From Streptomyces natalensis ATCC 27448 (GTDB lineage Bacteria > Actinomycetota > Actinomycetes > Streptomycetales > Streptomycetaceae), in the NCBI RefSeq assembly GCF_000935125.1, contig NZ_JRKI01000026.1, forward strand, positions 124,001 to 188,000: a stretch of DNA of 64,000 nucleotides. Reading direction: 5' to 3'. The notes under the pieces were generated by a model. That model worked only from the letters and a program-made list of their open reading frames with translations. It ran no database searches and was not told where the DNA came from. Positions 33,447 to 43,927 of the stretch are shown piece by piece; position 1 is the first letter of the stretch; each line of letters starts with the position of its first letter. The translations under genes were made by a program, and so were the position numbers.

Positions 33447-33475
33447 GCTAACGAGGCGCTAACGCCCGGCTAACG
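33447..33475 (-). promoter_or_regulatory. three exact 11-bp-spaced direct repeats (CGTTAGC)
   Basis: GCTAACG occurs at 33447, 33458 and 33469, each exactly 11 bp apart, i.e. CTAAC-N6 three times. Repeats on one DNA face at 11-bp spacing are the usual target of OmpR/PhoB-type response regulators. They stand about 105-133 bp upstream of the lipoprotein start. No two-component gene is in the window. A separate GACCGT-N6-ACGGTC inverted repeat lies at 33551-33568; no gene is found in 33476-33686. Confidence 0.5.
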
Positions 33476-33686
33476 GGCCGGAGCGCCCGGCCGCGGCCGC
33501 GCCCCGGCGCACCACCGGCGTTCGCGCAGCGCACCGCCACGGACGTCATCGACCGTAATCGAACGGTCACCAATGGCCCACAGATGGCCGGGCCGAATAT
33601 TGACGGAAATCGGACGGTTGGGACGGGCGCGCACCCTCCTTCCTCCCCCGGCCACGGCGCCCCGCACCCCCGCCGCCCGTTACCCG

Positions 33687-33948
33687 CTACCGCCCGGCGA
33701 CCGCCTCCCGGCTGACGGCCTCCCGGCCGAGCGCCGCCCGGTTGACCGCCGACAGCACGGCCCGCACGGAAGCGGTCAGCACCGAGGTGTCCCGGCCCGC
33801 GCCGGCGCTCCAGATGGCAGTGCATGTACGCGATCTGGTCGGCGTACACATGGGGCGTGGCGATCTCGACCGTGGCCGGCAGGTTGTGGACGACCGGACG
33901 CTCCGGTGAGGCGTCCCACAGCCGCGACAGTCCGTTGCAAATGTCCAG
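33687..33948 (-). pseudogene. leuA: remnant of leuA (2-isopropylmalate synthase) with internal deletion
   Basis: Two fragments of 2-isopropylmalate synthase are joined out of frame. The upstream fragment reads LDICNGL...WDASPERPVVHNLPATVE, then ATPHVYADQIAYMHCHLERR, the well-known NLPATVE...YADQI block from the middle of LeuA. Then a frame shift leads to GRDTSVLTASVRAVLSAVNR, a likely C-terminal end of LeuA, and a stop at 33687. The catalytic N-terminal domain and several hundred residues are missing, so it cannot function. It faces the short-chain dehydrogenase. No start remains. It is presumably a decayed second leuA. Confidence 0.75.
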
Positions 33949-33972
33949 GCAACAGGAAGGCCACATCCGACC

Positions 33973-34737
33973 ATGCGTGACCTCAACGGAAAGACGGCGC
34001 TGGTAACAGGATCCAGCCGCGGCATCGGCCGGGCCATCGCCCAGCGCCTCGCCCGCGACGGTGCGCTGGTCGCCGTGCACTACCACAGCAACGACACCGC
34101 GGCCAAGGAAACGCTGGAGGCCATCACGGCCGCCGGCGGACGGGCCTTCACCATAGGAGCCGAACTCGGGGTGCCCGGTGACGCCGAGGCCCTGTTCGCC
34201 GCCTTCGACACCGAACTCGCCGCGTGCGGCGCCGAACCCGGCCTCGACATCCTTGTCCACAACGCGGGGACCAGGTTCCGCGGGCGCATAGGCCAAGCCA
34301 CGGAAGAGGAGTTCGACCGCACCATCGCCCTCAACGTCAAGGCACCGTTCTTCCTCATCCAGCACGGTCTGCACCGGATGCGGGACGGCGGACGCATCAT
34401 CAACGTCTCGTCCGCGGTGACGAGTTTGGCGTACCCCACGCAGATCGCCTACAACGTGGCCAAGGGCGGGCTGGAGACCCTCACCCGCACCCTCGCCAAG
34501 GACCTCGGCGAACGCGGGATCACGGTGAACACCCTCGCCCCGGGTTTCGTCGAGACCCATGTGACCGCGGCGCGGACGGCGACGCCCGAGGGACGGGCGG
34601 CGCTGGCGGCCTATTCGGTCTTCGACAGCGTCGGCCAACCCGCCGACATCGCCGATGTCGCCGCCGTCCTCGCCTCCGACGACTCCCGTTGGGTCACCGG
34701 GCAGCGCATCGACGTCAGCGGCGGTTCCACGCTCTGA
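33973..34737 (+). CDS. short-chain dehydrogenase/reductase (SDR)
   Basis: A 254-residue classical SDR. The cofactor site is TGSSRGIGRA near the N-terminus, with a likely NADP(H) preference from the Arg. The catalytic region has NVSSAV, the Tyr-x-x-x-Lys pair in YNVAKGG, and PGFVETHV after it; LDILVHNAGT holds the conserved NAG element. The C-terminal end is SDDSRWVTGQRIDVSGGSTL, as in 3-oxoacyl-ACP-reductase-like enzymes. The substrate is unknown. The start at 33973 is the only ATG before the motif. It lies immediately downstream of the leuA remnant and has no co-transcribed partner. Confidence 0.88.
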   Translation: MRDLNGKTALVTGSSRGIGRAIAQRLARDGALVAVHYHSNDTAAKETLEAITAAGGRAFTIGAELGVPGDAEALFAAFDTELAACGAEPGLDILVHNAGTRFRGRIGQATEEEFDRTIALNVKAPFFLIQHGLHRMRDGGRIINVSSAVTSLAYPTQIAYNVAKGGLETLTRTLAKDLGERGITVNTLAPGFVETHVTAARTATPEGRAALAAYSVFDSVGQPADIADVAAVLASDDSRWVTGQRIDVSGGSTL

Positions 34738-34797
34738 CGCGGCCGGGCCCACCGACGTCTTCGATGCCACCGGCCGGCGCGCCCCGCCCCGCGCGCA

Positions 34798-35025
34798 TCA
34801 GGCCGGCGGCATCGGCCACTCGTCAAGGTTCCCGCCCCGCCATTCGACCAGGCGCGGATCGTCGAGCTCGATTTCCTCGGCCGAGCCGGCGATGCCCGCG
34901 CGGCGGAGGAATTCGGCGACATCGCCCCGGCCGTGCGCCAGGCCGACGATCTGCCCACGTACGGTCACGCGTCGGCCGCCGGACGGCGTCGGCGGATGCA
35001 CGATGACAGGCGGGTGCTCGGTCAT
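34798..35025 (-). CDS. small conserved-looking protein, paralogue of 5345-5569
   Basis: A 75-residue protein of unknown function, with the plan shared with 5345-5569: HPPTPSGGRRVTVRG, then DVAEFLRRAGIAGSAEEIEL, and DPRLVEWRGG. About half of the aligned positions look identical. No motif gives the activity; the acidic C-terminal half and EWRGG suggest a small ligand- or protein-binding fold. The ATG at 35025 is used; an upstream GTG-like start is open to 35085 but falls outside the conserved part. The two copies lie 29 kb apart in unrelated contexts. It is convergent with the SDR and divergent from the MarR gene. Confidence 0.7.
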   Translation of the reverse strand: MTEHPPVIVHPPTPSGGRRVTVRGQIVGLAHGRGDVAEFLRRAGIAGSAEEIELDDPRLVEWRGGNLDEWPMPPA

Positions 35026-35138
35026 GAGTACAGCCTGCTCCGCGCTCCGCGCCCCCGCACGTCGAACCGGCGGCCGGCCACGCACTCACCCGGGCCCTAG
35101 CTTTGAGCCTCCAACCAGCCACCCCGTAGGCTGGCCCT

Positions 35139-35579
35139 GTGGTGACACCGACTCCGGAAGAACGCACACGGGAGCTGCTCATCGCCTTCCGTGCGGTCAT
35201 CGGCACGTCCCAGACCCAGCTCCGGGAGACCCTGGACAGGCTGGGGCTGACGGTACCGCTCGCCGATGCGCTGTGGGTGCTGGATCCCGCGCTGCCCGCG
35301 CCGTCGATGAAGACCCTGGCGGGCCTGCTGCACTGCGACCCCTCCAGCGCCACCTTCCTCGTCACCCGCCTGGAACTCCAGGGACTCACGGAACGGGTTC
35401 CCGACCTGGCGGACCGACGCTCCAAGACGGTCGAGCTGACGGACAAGGGGGCACTGGTGCGCGGCGAGCTGATCGAGGCGATGGTCGAGCAGTCGCCGCT
35501 GGCCGCGCTCAGCGTCGAGGACCAGGACACCGCCCTGCGGCTGCTGCGCAAGGCCCTGGCGCGGGCCGAGCGGCCGTGA
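35139..35579 (+). CDS. MarR-family transcriptional regulator
   Basis: A 146-residue winged-helix repressor. The DNA-binding part is SMKTLAGLLHCDPSSATFLV followed by the TRLELQGLTERVPDLADRRS wing and dimer helices with KTVELTDKGALVRGELIE. It starts at GTG 35139 (or 35142), and its stop overlaps the P450 start by 4 nt (GTGA), so the two are co-translated. It probably controls the P450 gene. A perfect MarR-type palindrome stands in front of the acyl ligase at 3674, but that is 31 kb away and need not be its target. Confidence 0.85.
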   Translation: MVTPTPEERTRELLIAFRAVIGTSQTQLRETLDRLGLTVPLADALWVLDPALPAPSMKTLAGLLHCDPSSATFLVTRLELQGLTERVPDLADRRSKTVELTDKGALVRGELIEAMVEQSPLAALSVEDQDTALRLLRKALARAERP

Positions 35580-36823
35580 GCGGTCCGCTGGCGTCACCGG
35601 AGTTCTCGCGGGACCCGTATCCGCTGCTCGCCGCGCTGCGGGAGCGGGGTCCCGTACAGCGGATACCCACCGGTAACGGGCGTACGACCTGGGTCGTCAC
35701 CGGATGGGAGGCGGCGCGGGCGGCGCTGGCCGACGCACGGCTGTCGAAGGACACCGCCCGGTTCTTCGCCGACCGGCCCTCCACCCGCAATCTGGCACCC
35801 GCCGTCAGTCGGACCATGCTCGCCACCGACCCGCCGGACCACGGTCGGCTGCGCAAGCTGGCGATGACGGCATTCACCCCCGCGGCCGTCGCCCGACTGG
35901 CACCGCGGATCCATGAGATCGCCGGGGAACTGGCCGAGGCGCTGGCCGCCGGGCTGGCCGCGCACGGCACCGCGGATCTGATGGAGGAGTTCGCCGTCCC
36001 GCTGCCCATCGCCGTGATCAGCGAACTGCTCGGCGTACCCGAGCGGGACCGGGCGGCGGTGCGCCGGTGGTCCAACACGCTGTTCGCCGCCGATGCGGAC
36101 GATGTCGTCGACCGGGCGTCGCACGAGCTGAGCGCCTATATGACGGAGCTGATCGCCGCCCGGCGCCGCGACCCCGGGGAGGACGTGCTCAGCGGTCTGA
36201 TCGCGGCCAGGGACGAGGGCGACCGGCTGACGGAGCCCGAACTGGTCTCCCTGGCCGTGCTGTTGGTGGTCGCCGGGCACGAGACCACGACCCATCTCAT
36301 CGGCAACGGCATGCTGGCGCTGCTCCGCGACGATGCCCTCCGGGCACGCCTGCGGGCCGACCTCGATCTGCTGCCGGCCGCGATCGAGGAATTCCTGCGC
36401 TACGACGCGCCGCTGACCGTCGCCACCTTCCGCTACGCCACCGAACCACTGGAGCTGGGCGGCGCGCGCATCGGGGCGGGCGATGTCGTGCTGGTCTCCC
36501 CCGGTGCCGCCAACCGCGATCCGGCGCGCTTCCCCGCGCCCGATGCCGTACGGCTGGACCGGGGCCGTTCCACCGGGCATCTGTCGTTCGGTTCCGGGCC
36601 GCACCACTGTCTGGGCGCGCCGCTGGCCCGCCTGGAGGGGCGGATCGCCTTCGAGGTGCTGCTGACGCGCTTTCCGGAGCTGCGGTGTGCGCAGGGGGAC
36701 GGCGAGGAGGGCGACGGGGCGCTCGTATGGCGGCGGACGCGGCTGATGCGGGGGCTGGCCCGGCTGCCCGTGACCACGGCGGAACCTGACGCGCATCGGG
36801 ACGCGCCCCTCGGCACGCCGTGA
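35576..36823 (+). CDS. cytochrome P450
   Basis: A 415-residue monooxygenase with no membrane anchor. The oxygen-binding helix has AGHETTTHL near 232-240, the ExxR-type core follows in EEFLRYDAPL, and the heme loop is FGSGPHHCLG, where Cys345 is the iron ligand. All are intact. It resembles soluble actinobacterial P450s of the CYP105/107 kind. The substrate is not known and no ferredoxin gene is next to it, so electrons must come from elsewhere. It starts with GTG at 35576 overlapping the regulator stop, which indicates co-translation with the MarR protein. Confidence 0.9.
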   Translation: MSGPLASPEFSRDPYPLLAALRERGPVQRIPTGNGRTTWVVTGWEAARAALADARLSKDTARFFADRPSTRNLAPAVSRTMLATDPPDHGRLRKLAMTAFTPAAVARLAPRIHEIAGELAEALAAGLAAHGTADLMEEFAVPLPIAVISELLGVPERDRAAVRRWSNTLFAADADDVVDRASHELSAYMTELIAARRRDPGEDVLSGLIAARDEGDRLTEPELVSLAVLLVVAGHETTTHLIGNGMLALLRDDALRARLRADLDLLPAAIEEFLRYDAPLTVATFRYATEPLELGGARIGAGDVVLVSPGAANRDPARFPAPDAVRLDRGRSTGHLSFGSGPHHCLGAPLARLEGRIAFEVLLTRFPELRCAQGDGEEGDGALVWRRTRLMRGLARLPVTTAEPDAHRDAPLGTP

Positions 36824-36831
36824 ACGGCGAA

Positions 36832-36869
36832 CCGGCGCCGCGACTGCAGTGCGGCAGTCGCGGCGCCGG
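36832..36869. terminator. strong bidirectional hairpin between P450 and glxR
   Basis: CCGGCGCCGCGACTGC (36832-36847) and its exact complement (36854-36869) form a 16-bp perfect stem with a 6-nt loop. It lies between convergent genes. Confidence 0.75.
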
Positions 36870-36905
36870 CCGGTACGGGTCCCCGGTGGCGCAGTCTCTG
36901 GTGGC

Positions 36906-37802
36906 TCAGCCTTCGATGCTGTGGCCGGAGAGGCGTTCGACGCCGCGGAGGAGGGCGGAGTGGTCGAGGCCGCCGTCGCCCTGGGCGCGCAGGGAGGCGA
37001 CCAGGTTGGCGACGACCGCGCCGACGGGCAGGGCGGCGCCGACGGTGCGGGCGGCGTCGGTGACGATGCCCATGTCCTTGTGGTGCAGGTCGATGCGGAA
37101 GCCGGGCTTGAAGTCGCGGGTGAGGAAGTTGTCCTTCTTGCGGGTCAGGACGGTGGAGCCGGCCAGTCCGCCATTGAGGACGTCGAGGGCGGCGGCGAGG
37201 TCGACGCCGGACTTCTCCAGAAAGACGACGGCTTCGGCACACGCCTGGATGTTGACGGCGACGATGAGCTGGTTGGCGGCCTTGACGGTCTGGCCGGAGC
37301 CGTGCGGGCCGCACAGCACGATGGTCTTGCCCAGGGCCTCCAGGATGGGGCGGGCGGCGTCGAAGTCGGCCTGTTCGCCGCCGGCCATGATCGACAGGAC
37401 GGCTTCGACGGCGCCGGCCTCGCCGCCGGAGACGGGGGCGTCCAGGACGCGGATGCCCTTGTCGCCCGCGGCCTTGGCCAGGTCGATGGAGGTCTGCGGG
37501 GTGATCGAGGACATGTCGATCAGCAGCGCGCCGGCCTTGGCGTTGTCCAGGATGCCGTCGGGGCCGTAGGCGATGGCCTCGACGTGCGGGGAGGCGGGGA
37601 CCATGGTGATGACGACGTCGGCGTCGGCGACGGCCTCGGCGATCGAACCGGCCGCCGTGCCGCCGTTCTTGGCCAGGCGCTCCAGTTTGTCGGCCTCGAG
37701 GGTGTAGCCGGTGACCGCGTAACCGGCCTTGATCAGGTTCTCGGCCATGGGGGAGCCCATGATGCCCAGGCCGATCCACGCGATCTTGGGCAGATTGCTC
37801 AT
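36906..37802 (-). CDS. glxR: tartronate semialdehyde reductase (2-hydroxy-3-oxopropionate reductase)
   Basis: A 298-residue member of the beta-hydroxyacid dehydrogenase family that reduces tartronate semialdehyde to D-glycerate. The nucleotide site is IGLGIMGSPMAENL, substrate residues are in DAPVSGGEAGA, and the catalytic lysine is in GQTVKAANQL. It is the last gene of the glyoxylate group gcl-hyi-glxR. The ATG at 37802 has AGAGG upstream. The length fits the family. It could equally be called garR; the neighbours favour glyoxylate use. Confidence 0.92.
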   Translation of the reverse strand: MSNLPKIAWIGLGIMGSPMAENLIKAGYAVTGYTLEADKLERLAKNGGTAAGSIAEAVADADVVITMVPASPHVEAIAYGPDGILDNAKAGALLIDMSSITPQTSIDLAKAAGDKGIRVLDAPVSGGEAGAVEAVLSIMAGGEQADFDAARPILEALGKTIVLCGPHGSGQTVKAANQLIVAVNIQACAEAVVFLEKSGVDLAAALDVLNGGLAGSTVLTRKKDNFLTRDFKPGFRIDLHHKDMGIVTDAARTVGAALPVGAVVANLVASLRAQGDGGLDHSALLRGVERLSGHSIEG

Positions 37803-37855
37803 CGAAATAACCTCTTTCACACTCAAAAACAGGGGACAGCGAGCGGCGGACCCGG

Positions 37856-38695
37856 TTACTGGGCTGCGCGCAGCGGGGCCGGCAGCCAGGCGAACGACGA
37901 AGCACTCGGGGTGTCGCCCGGCTTGTACTCCAGGCCGATCCAGCCGTCGTAGCCGGCCTTCTTCAGGCGGTCGAGCAGGGCGTCGAAGTCCAGCTCGCCG
38001 GTGCCGGGGGCGCCGCGGCCGGGGTTGTCCGCGATCTGGACGTGCGCCGTCTTGGCCGTGTAGCGGTCGATGACCTCGTCCAGGTCCTCGCCGTTCATCG
38101 ACAGGTGGTACAGGTCCATCAGGAAGCGGGCGTTGTCCAGGCCGGTGGCCGCGTTCACCGCGTCGACGACCTCGATCGCCTTCGGGGCCGAGACGATCGG
38201 GCACTTCGGTGACTCGGGGGCGTTGAGCGCCTCGATGATCAGCGTGCCGTCGATCTCGGCCACCGCACGGGCCGCGAAGGCCAGGTTCTCCAGCGCGAGC
38301 CGGTCCTGCTCCTCCGGCGAGACGCCCTCGACGCGGTTGCCGTACAGGGCGTTGAACGTGGTGCAGCCCAGCGATGTGGCGAACTCGATCGCGACGGGGA
38401 CGTTCGCGCGGAACTTGTCCGACTCCTCGCCCGGGACCGACAGGGCACCGCGGTCCGGGCCGGGCAGCTGTCCGGCGTAGAAGTTCAGGCCCACCAGGCG
38501 GGTGCCGGCGTCGGTCAGGGCGTCGCGCAGCGCGTCCAGCTCCGCCTGCTCGGGGACCGGGGCGTCCACCCACGGCCACCACAGCTCCACCGCCGTGAAC
38601 CCCGCCGCCCGCGCGGCCGCCGGCCGCTCCAGCAACGGAAGCTCGGTGAACAGGATCGACAGATTGACGTTGAAGCGCGTGTCCGTGAAAGCCAT
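37856..38695 (-). CDS. hyi: hydroxypyruvate isomerase
   Basis: A 279-residue TIM-barrel enzyme that interconverts hydroxypyruvate and tartronate semialdehyde. The start MAFTDTRFNVNLSILFTELP and the metal-binding pieces IEALNAPESPKCP, LMDLYHLSMNGED and AHVQIADNPGRGAPGTGELD are those of Hyi. The final residues are GLEYKPGDTP. It lies between gcl and glxR on the same strand (113 and 53 nt gaps), so this is one operon for glyoxylate to glycerate. Start ATG at 38695. Confidence 0.92.
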   Translation of the reverse strand: MAFTDTRFNVNLSILFTELPLLERPAAARAAGFTAVELWWPWVDAPVPEQAELDALRDALTDAGTRLVGLNFYAGQLPGPDRGALSVPGEESDKFRANVPVAIEFATSLGCTTFNALYGNRVEGVSPEEQDRLALENLAFAARAVAEIDGTLIIEALNAPESPKCPIVSAPKAIEVVDAVNAATGLDNARFLMDLYHLSMNGEDLDEVIDRYTAKTAHVQIADNPGRGAPGTGELDFDALLDRLKKAGYDGWIGLEYKPGDTPSASSFAWLPAPLRAAQ

Positions 38696-38808
38696 GAAGC
38701 CCGGCGCCCCTTCCGAATAGCGGATTTGTGTTTCTGTTCTACGGGATAGTGGCGACGCCGGGCGCGCGGGTCAAGCGCGCCCGGCACACCACGGGATCCG
38801 GTCCGGCG

Positions 38809-40590
<1,782 letters not shown>

Positions 40591-40658
40591 CGAGTACTCC
40601 TGCGTCGACCTGTCAGGGCATGTTCCGGCGAAGGACCGGAAGGACCGAAAGCTCTTAA

Positions 40659-40700
40659 TTCCGCATCATGGAATCAATGTTTTGCTTTATGGAAGAGCAA
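40659..40700. promoter_or_regulatory. palindromes upstream of gcl, candidate operator
   Basis: TTCC-N7-GGAA (40659-40673) and a TTGCT...AGCAA pair (40682-40700) stand 69-110 nt upstream of gcl in an AT-rich patch. In other bacteria and streptomycetes, IclR-type AllR controls glyoxylate/allantoin genes; this site is only a guess. Confidence 0.4.
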
Positions 40701-41310
40701 GGTAGAACGCCTCACACCGCTCGTCAAGGGCCGGAGGCGGGGCGGATTCCGGACGGGCAGGCGGAAAAGCCGCACCCCGGGGGCCGCCCGGGGCGCGGCG
40801 GGATGACGCACGGGCGCCCAGGTCAGGGACCTGGCGGCGGCCCCGGCGGAGCGACGGGAACGCGGATCACCGCCTCGACGGGGGGGCGGCGAGCCCCGAC
40901 CGGTGGACAGCGAGCCTCGGCCGGCGGCCGGGACCGAGGGCTGGGGGTCGAGGACCGAGGGCCGAGCGGCCCACGCATGTCCAAGTTGGCGGAAAAGGGA
41001 GGGGCGATCGGTCCCCGGAGTCCGCTTGTGAAGGTCAGGTAAACGCGTGAATATGCCAAACACATGCACCGGCGGCGGCGAGAAGCGACCGGTCGAGGTT
41101 CCCGAGGTCGGCCGAAAAATTGTTTTCTCTTCAATTTCCTCGCGGCGAAAAGGTACGGAAAGGCAGATATTCCAGACGACTCTTTTCGCCTCGAGTTGAG
41201 GGTGAGTAGGGTGTGACCGCTGCCACGTAACCGGTGATGCGGATCCAGCTGAATTCAGGGCGACGGGAATGCGGTGCCGGGGACAACGCCTTCGTGACGG
41301 GGAGGGGACC
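40701..41310. other. 610-bp gap without gene
   Basis: No open frame with codon use like the neighbours. It is GC-rich to about 41040, then AT-rich (41110-41200). It separates divergent genes and must hold the promoter of the gene at 41311. Confidence 0.6.
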
Positions 41311-42267
41311 ATGACAGCCGGCTCTTTCGAAGGACACTATGTGTGGAGCCCGGCGGCCGATGACCGCGTGCTCGCGCGGGCATGTATGGACGTCAGGGCC
41401 GGCCGGTACTTCAGCGCGCACGAGGCGCTGAAGGAAACCCGGGACGATTACGAGGTACGCGCCCACCGCTCCCTCGTGCTGGCGTCCGTCGCCGCCGACT
41501 CCGACCTGGCGGAACGCTGGCTGTCCGAGGAGCCCGGCCCCGAGGCGGCGCTGCTGTGGGCCCGGGTGGCGATGCTCCGCGCCCTGCGCATGGCCGACGC
41601 CGGTGACCAGCGACAGCGGGCGCTGACGCGGATAGCGCGGACGGCATGCGAACGGGCCGCCAAGGAGCTGCCCGAGGACCCCACCCCGTGGGTGGCCCAG
41701 CTGGCGCTGGCTCGGCTCGACGGCCTCAAGGACCCCGCGCCGCAGGGGCTGTTGACCGCGCCGCCCGGCCCGTGGCGCCTCTTCTCCCACATCCTCCGGC
41801 TCGACGCCTGGCACCGCGAGGCGCACCACCGGTTCCTGTCGTTCTTCTTCGCCCGCTACGGCGGATCCTCCGGCGCCAGCTGGGATGTCGCCGCGTTCCT
41901 GAGCCAGCGGGCGCCGGCCGGTTCACCGCTCCGGCTGCTGCCGTTGGTCGTCCTGGTGGAGGACTACGATCCCTCGGCCCTGCTCGCCGACCGCACCTGG
42001 GAACAGCCGCCGTGGGCCGCCACCGCGATGAGCGTCCACCACCACTGGTTTCCGAGGGTGGCCGACTACCGCTTCACTCCGGTACTGGACCTGGCCTACC
42101 TGGCCCATGCGCTGTTCATGGCGAAACGGGAATTCGAGGCGCGGGAAGTCTTCACGGCCATGGGCCCGTATGCCTCAAGAATGCCCTGGAGTGTATTCGG
42201 TGACCCCGCGGAACAGCTGACCAAAGCGAGACGTTCCTGTGGGCTTCCGGTGCCACACAACGCCTGA
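41311..42267 (+). CDS. uncharacterised 318-residue protein
   Basis: Not recognised. A cytoplasmic, helix-rich protein beginning MTAGSFEGHYVWSPAADDRV, with repeats of helical pairs (RAGRYFSAHEALKETRDDYE, RSLVLASVAADSDLAERWL) reminiscent of TPR-like arrays. A Trp/His-rich central part (YDPSALLADRTWEQPPWAAT, HHHWFPRVADYRF) is distinctive. The C-terminus ends CGLPVPHNA. No signal peptide. The ATG at 41311 has GGAGG upstream and is preferred to the in-frame start at 41269. The permease gene follows after 38 nt, so the two may be co-transcribed. Confidence 0.7.
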   Translation: MTAGSFEGHYVWSPAADDRVLARACMDVRAGRYFSAHEALKETRDDYEVRAHRSLVLASVAADSDLAERWLSEEPGPEAALLWARVAMLRALRMADAGDQRQRALTRIARTACERAAKELPEDPTPWVAQLALARLDGLKDPAPQGLLTAPPGPWRLFSHILRLDAWHREAHHRFLSFFFARYGGSSGASWDVAAFLSQRAPAGSPLRLLPLVVLVEDYDPSALLADRTWEQPPWAATAMSVHHHWFPRVADYRFTPVLDLAYLAHALFMAKREFEAREVFTAMGPYASRMPWSVFGDPAEQLTKARRSCGLPVPHNA

Positions 42268-42305
42268 TCCCGATAAATTCCCCCCACCCCAGAAAGGTTG
42301 CGTTT

Positions 42306-43844
42306 GTGTCCCGGCGCACATCTCTTCTCGGTCCAGAATCCCCCCATCCGGAATACCCCGTCACACTCGACGACGATGCGACCCTGCACGCCATGGGTTA
42401 CCCACGGAAACTCACCCGCAGATTCCGTGCGTTCGACAATTTCGCCATTTCCTTCACCATCATCAACATCATTTCCGGCATCTTTTCCTCCTTCGGGTTC
42501 GGAATGAACGCCGGCGGCCCGCGGATCCTGGTCTTCGGCTGGATCGGCGTATCGGTGATGGTGCTGTTCGTCGGCGCCGCGATGGGCGAGATCGCGTCCG
42601 CCTACCCGACCAGCGGTGCGCTCTACTTCTCGGCCGGCAAGCTGGCCAAACGGCATCAGGCCGCCTGGTCCTGGTACACGGGCTGGCTGAACTTCGTCGG
42701 CCAGGTCGGCGGCACCGCGGCCACCAACTTCGCCGCCGCCACCTTCATCCAGGCATTCATCGCCATGCAGTGGCCGTCCTACCGCCCCACGCCACAGCAG
42801 ACCGTCGCCATCACCGCGGTCATCCTCCTCGTCCAGGCGCTGGCGAACACCTACACCGTGCGACTCGTCGCCGTACTGAACCGGATTTCCGTGTGGTGGC
42901 TGCTGACCGGCATGGTGGTCATCGTCGGCGCGCTCTCCGTCATCCCGGAACACCACCAATCGCCCTCGTTCATCACGCATTTCGCCAACAACACCGGATT
43001 CAGCCACGCCGCGTACGGAGGAATGCTGGGGCTGCTCGTCACCAGCTGGACGTTCACCGGATTCGACGGCAGTTTCCATATGTCCGAAGAAACGGTGAAG
43101 GCGACCGTCAATGCGCCCAGGGGCATCATGCGGGCGATCACCTACTCGGCGCTCACCGGCCTCATCCTGATGCTCGCCCTGGTCTATGCGATCCGCGACT
43201 ATGCGCACGCCGCGAGCGCCGAGGCACCACCGGTGCAGATTCTCCTCGACGCCCTCGGCCAAAACACCACGAAGTTCCTGTTGTTGATCGTCATCGGCGC
43301 CATGCTGTTCTGCGGTCTCGCCAACATGACCAGCAATACCCGGCAGATCTTCGCCTTCTCCCGGGACGGCGCGATGCCCGGCTCCCGTTGGTGGCATTCG
43401 GTGTCCGCACGCACCCGTACGCCGGTCAAGGCGGTCTGGCTCGCCGCGGCCTGCCCCCTCGTGCTGGTGCTCCCCGGCTGGTGGTCGCACACCGCCTTCA
43501 CCGCGGTGGTCAGCGTCAACGTCGTAGGACTCTTCCTCGCCTACGCCGTGCCGATCTTCCTGCGGCTGCGACTCGACGACTTCCAGGCCGGGCCGTGGAA
43601 CCTCGGCCGCTACGGCAAGGCCGTCGCGGCGATCGCGGTGACCTGGATCCTGGTCAGCAACGTGCTGTTCATGCTGCCCCAGGCGTCCCCGATCACCCCC
43701 ACCTCGTTCAACTACGCGCCCATTGCCCTGGCGGTGGTGCTCGTCATCGCCACCGTCTGGTGGTTCGCCACCGCCCGCAGGCGCTTCCAGGGCCCGGTCA
43801 GCTACGGCCGTCCCGACGAGGTCGCGGCCATGGACCTGATCTAG
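42306..43844 (+). CDS. APC-family amino-acid/GABA-type permease
   Basis: A 512-residue transporter with about twelve membrane helices. The N-terminus has RRFRAFDNFAISFTIINI, the ACT/GABA-type entry, and GFGMNAGGPRILVFGWIGV follows; TFTGFDGSFHMSEETVKATV is the conserved helix 6 loop. It resembles the amino acid/choline transporter branch. The start is GTG at 42306 with AAAGG upstream. It follows the uncharacterised protein closely (38 nt). Substrate unknown. The stop codon TAG coincides with an AGGGCCTGTCCGGTGGG repeat. Confidence 0.87.
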   Translation: MSRRTSLLGPESPHPEYPVTLDDDATLHAMGYPRKLTRRFRAFDNFAISFTIINIISGIFSSFGFGMNAGGPRILVFGWIGVSVMVLFVGAAMGEIASAYPTSGALYFSAGKLAKRHQAAWSWYTGWLNFVGQVGGTAATNFAAATFIQAFIAMQWPSYRPTPQQTVAITAVILLVQALANTYTVRLVAVLNRISVWWLLTGMVVIVGALSVIPEHHQSPSFITHFANNTGFSHAAYGGMLGLLVTSWTFTGFDGSFHMSEETVKATVNAPRGIMRAITYSALTGLILMLALVYAIRDYAHAASAEAPPVQILLDALGQNTTKFLLLIVIGAMLFCGLANMTSNTRQIFAFSRDGAMPGSRWWHSVSARTRTPVKAVWLAAACPLVLVLPGWWSHTAFTAVVSVNVVGLFLAYAVPIFLRLRLDDFQAGPWNLGRYGKAVAAIAVTWILVSNVLFMLPQASPITPTSFNYAPIALAVVLVIATVWWFATARRRFQGPVSYGRPDEVAAMDLI

Positions 43845-43870
43845 GGCCTGTCCGGTGGGTCGGCGTCACC
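43843..43870 (+). repeat. AGGGC..GTCCGR dispersed element on stop codon
   Basis: Starts within the TAG of the permease gene (43842-43844): AGGGCCTGTCCGGTGGG followed by GTCGGCGTCACC. It closely matches 8114 and the complement of 9462. Confidence 0.6.
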
Positions 43871-43927
43871 GCCCGCCGTACCCGCCCGGCCCCGAACCCC
43901 GACCCCACAGAAGGGACCACCACCGGC

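Noticed and set aside
40755..41040. Gly/Arg-rich open frame after gcl
   Set aside because: Low-complexity composition, no ribosome-binding site and no motif; treated as non-coding.
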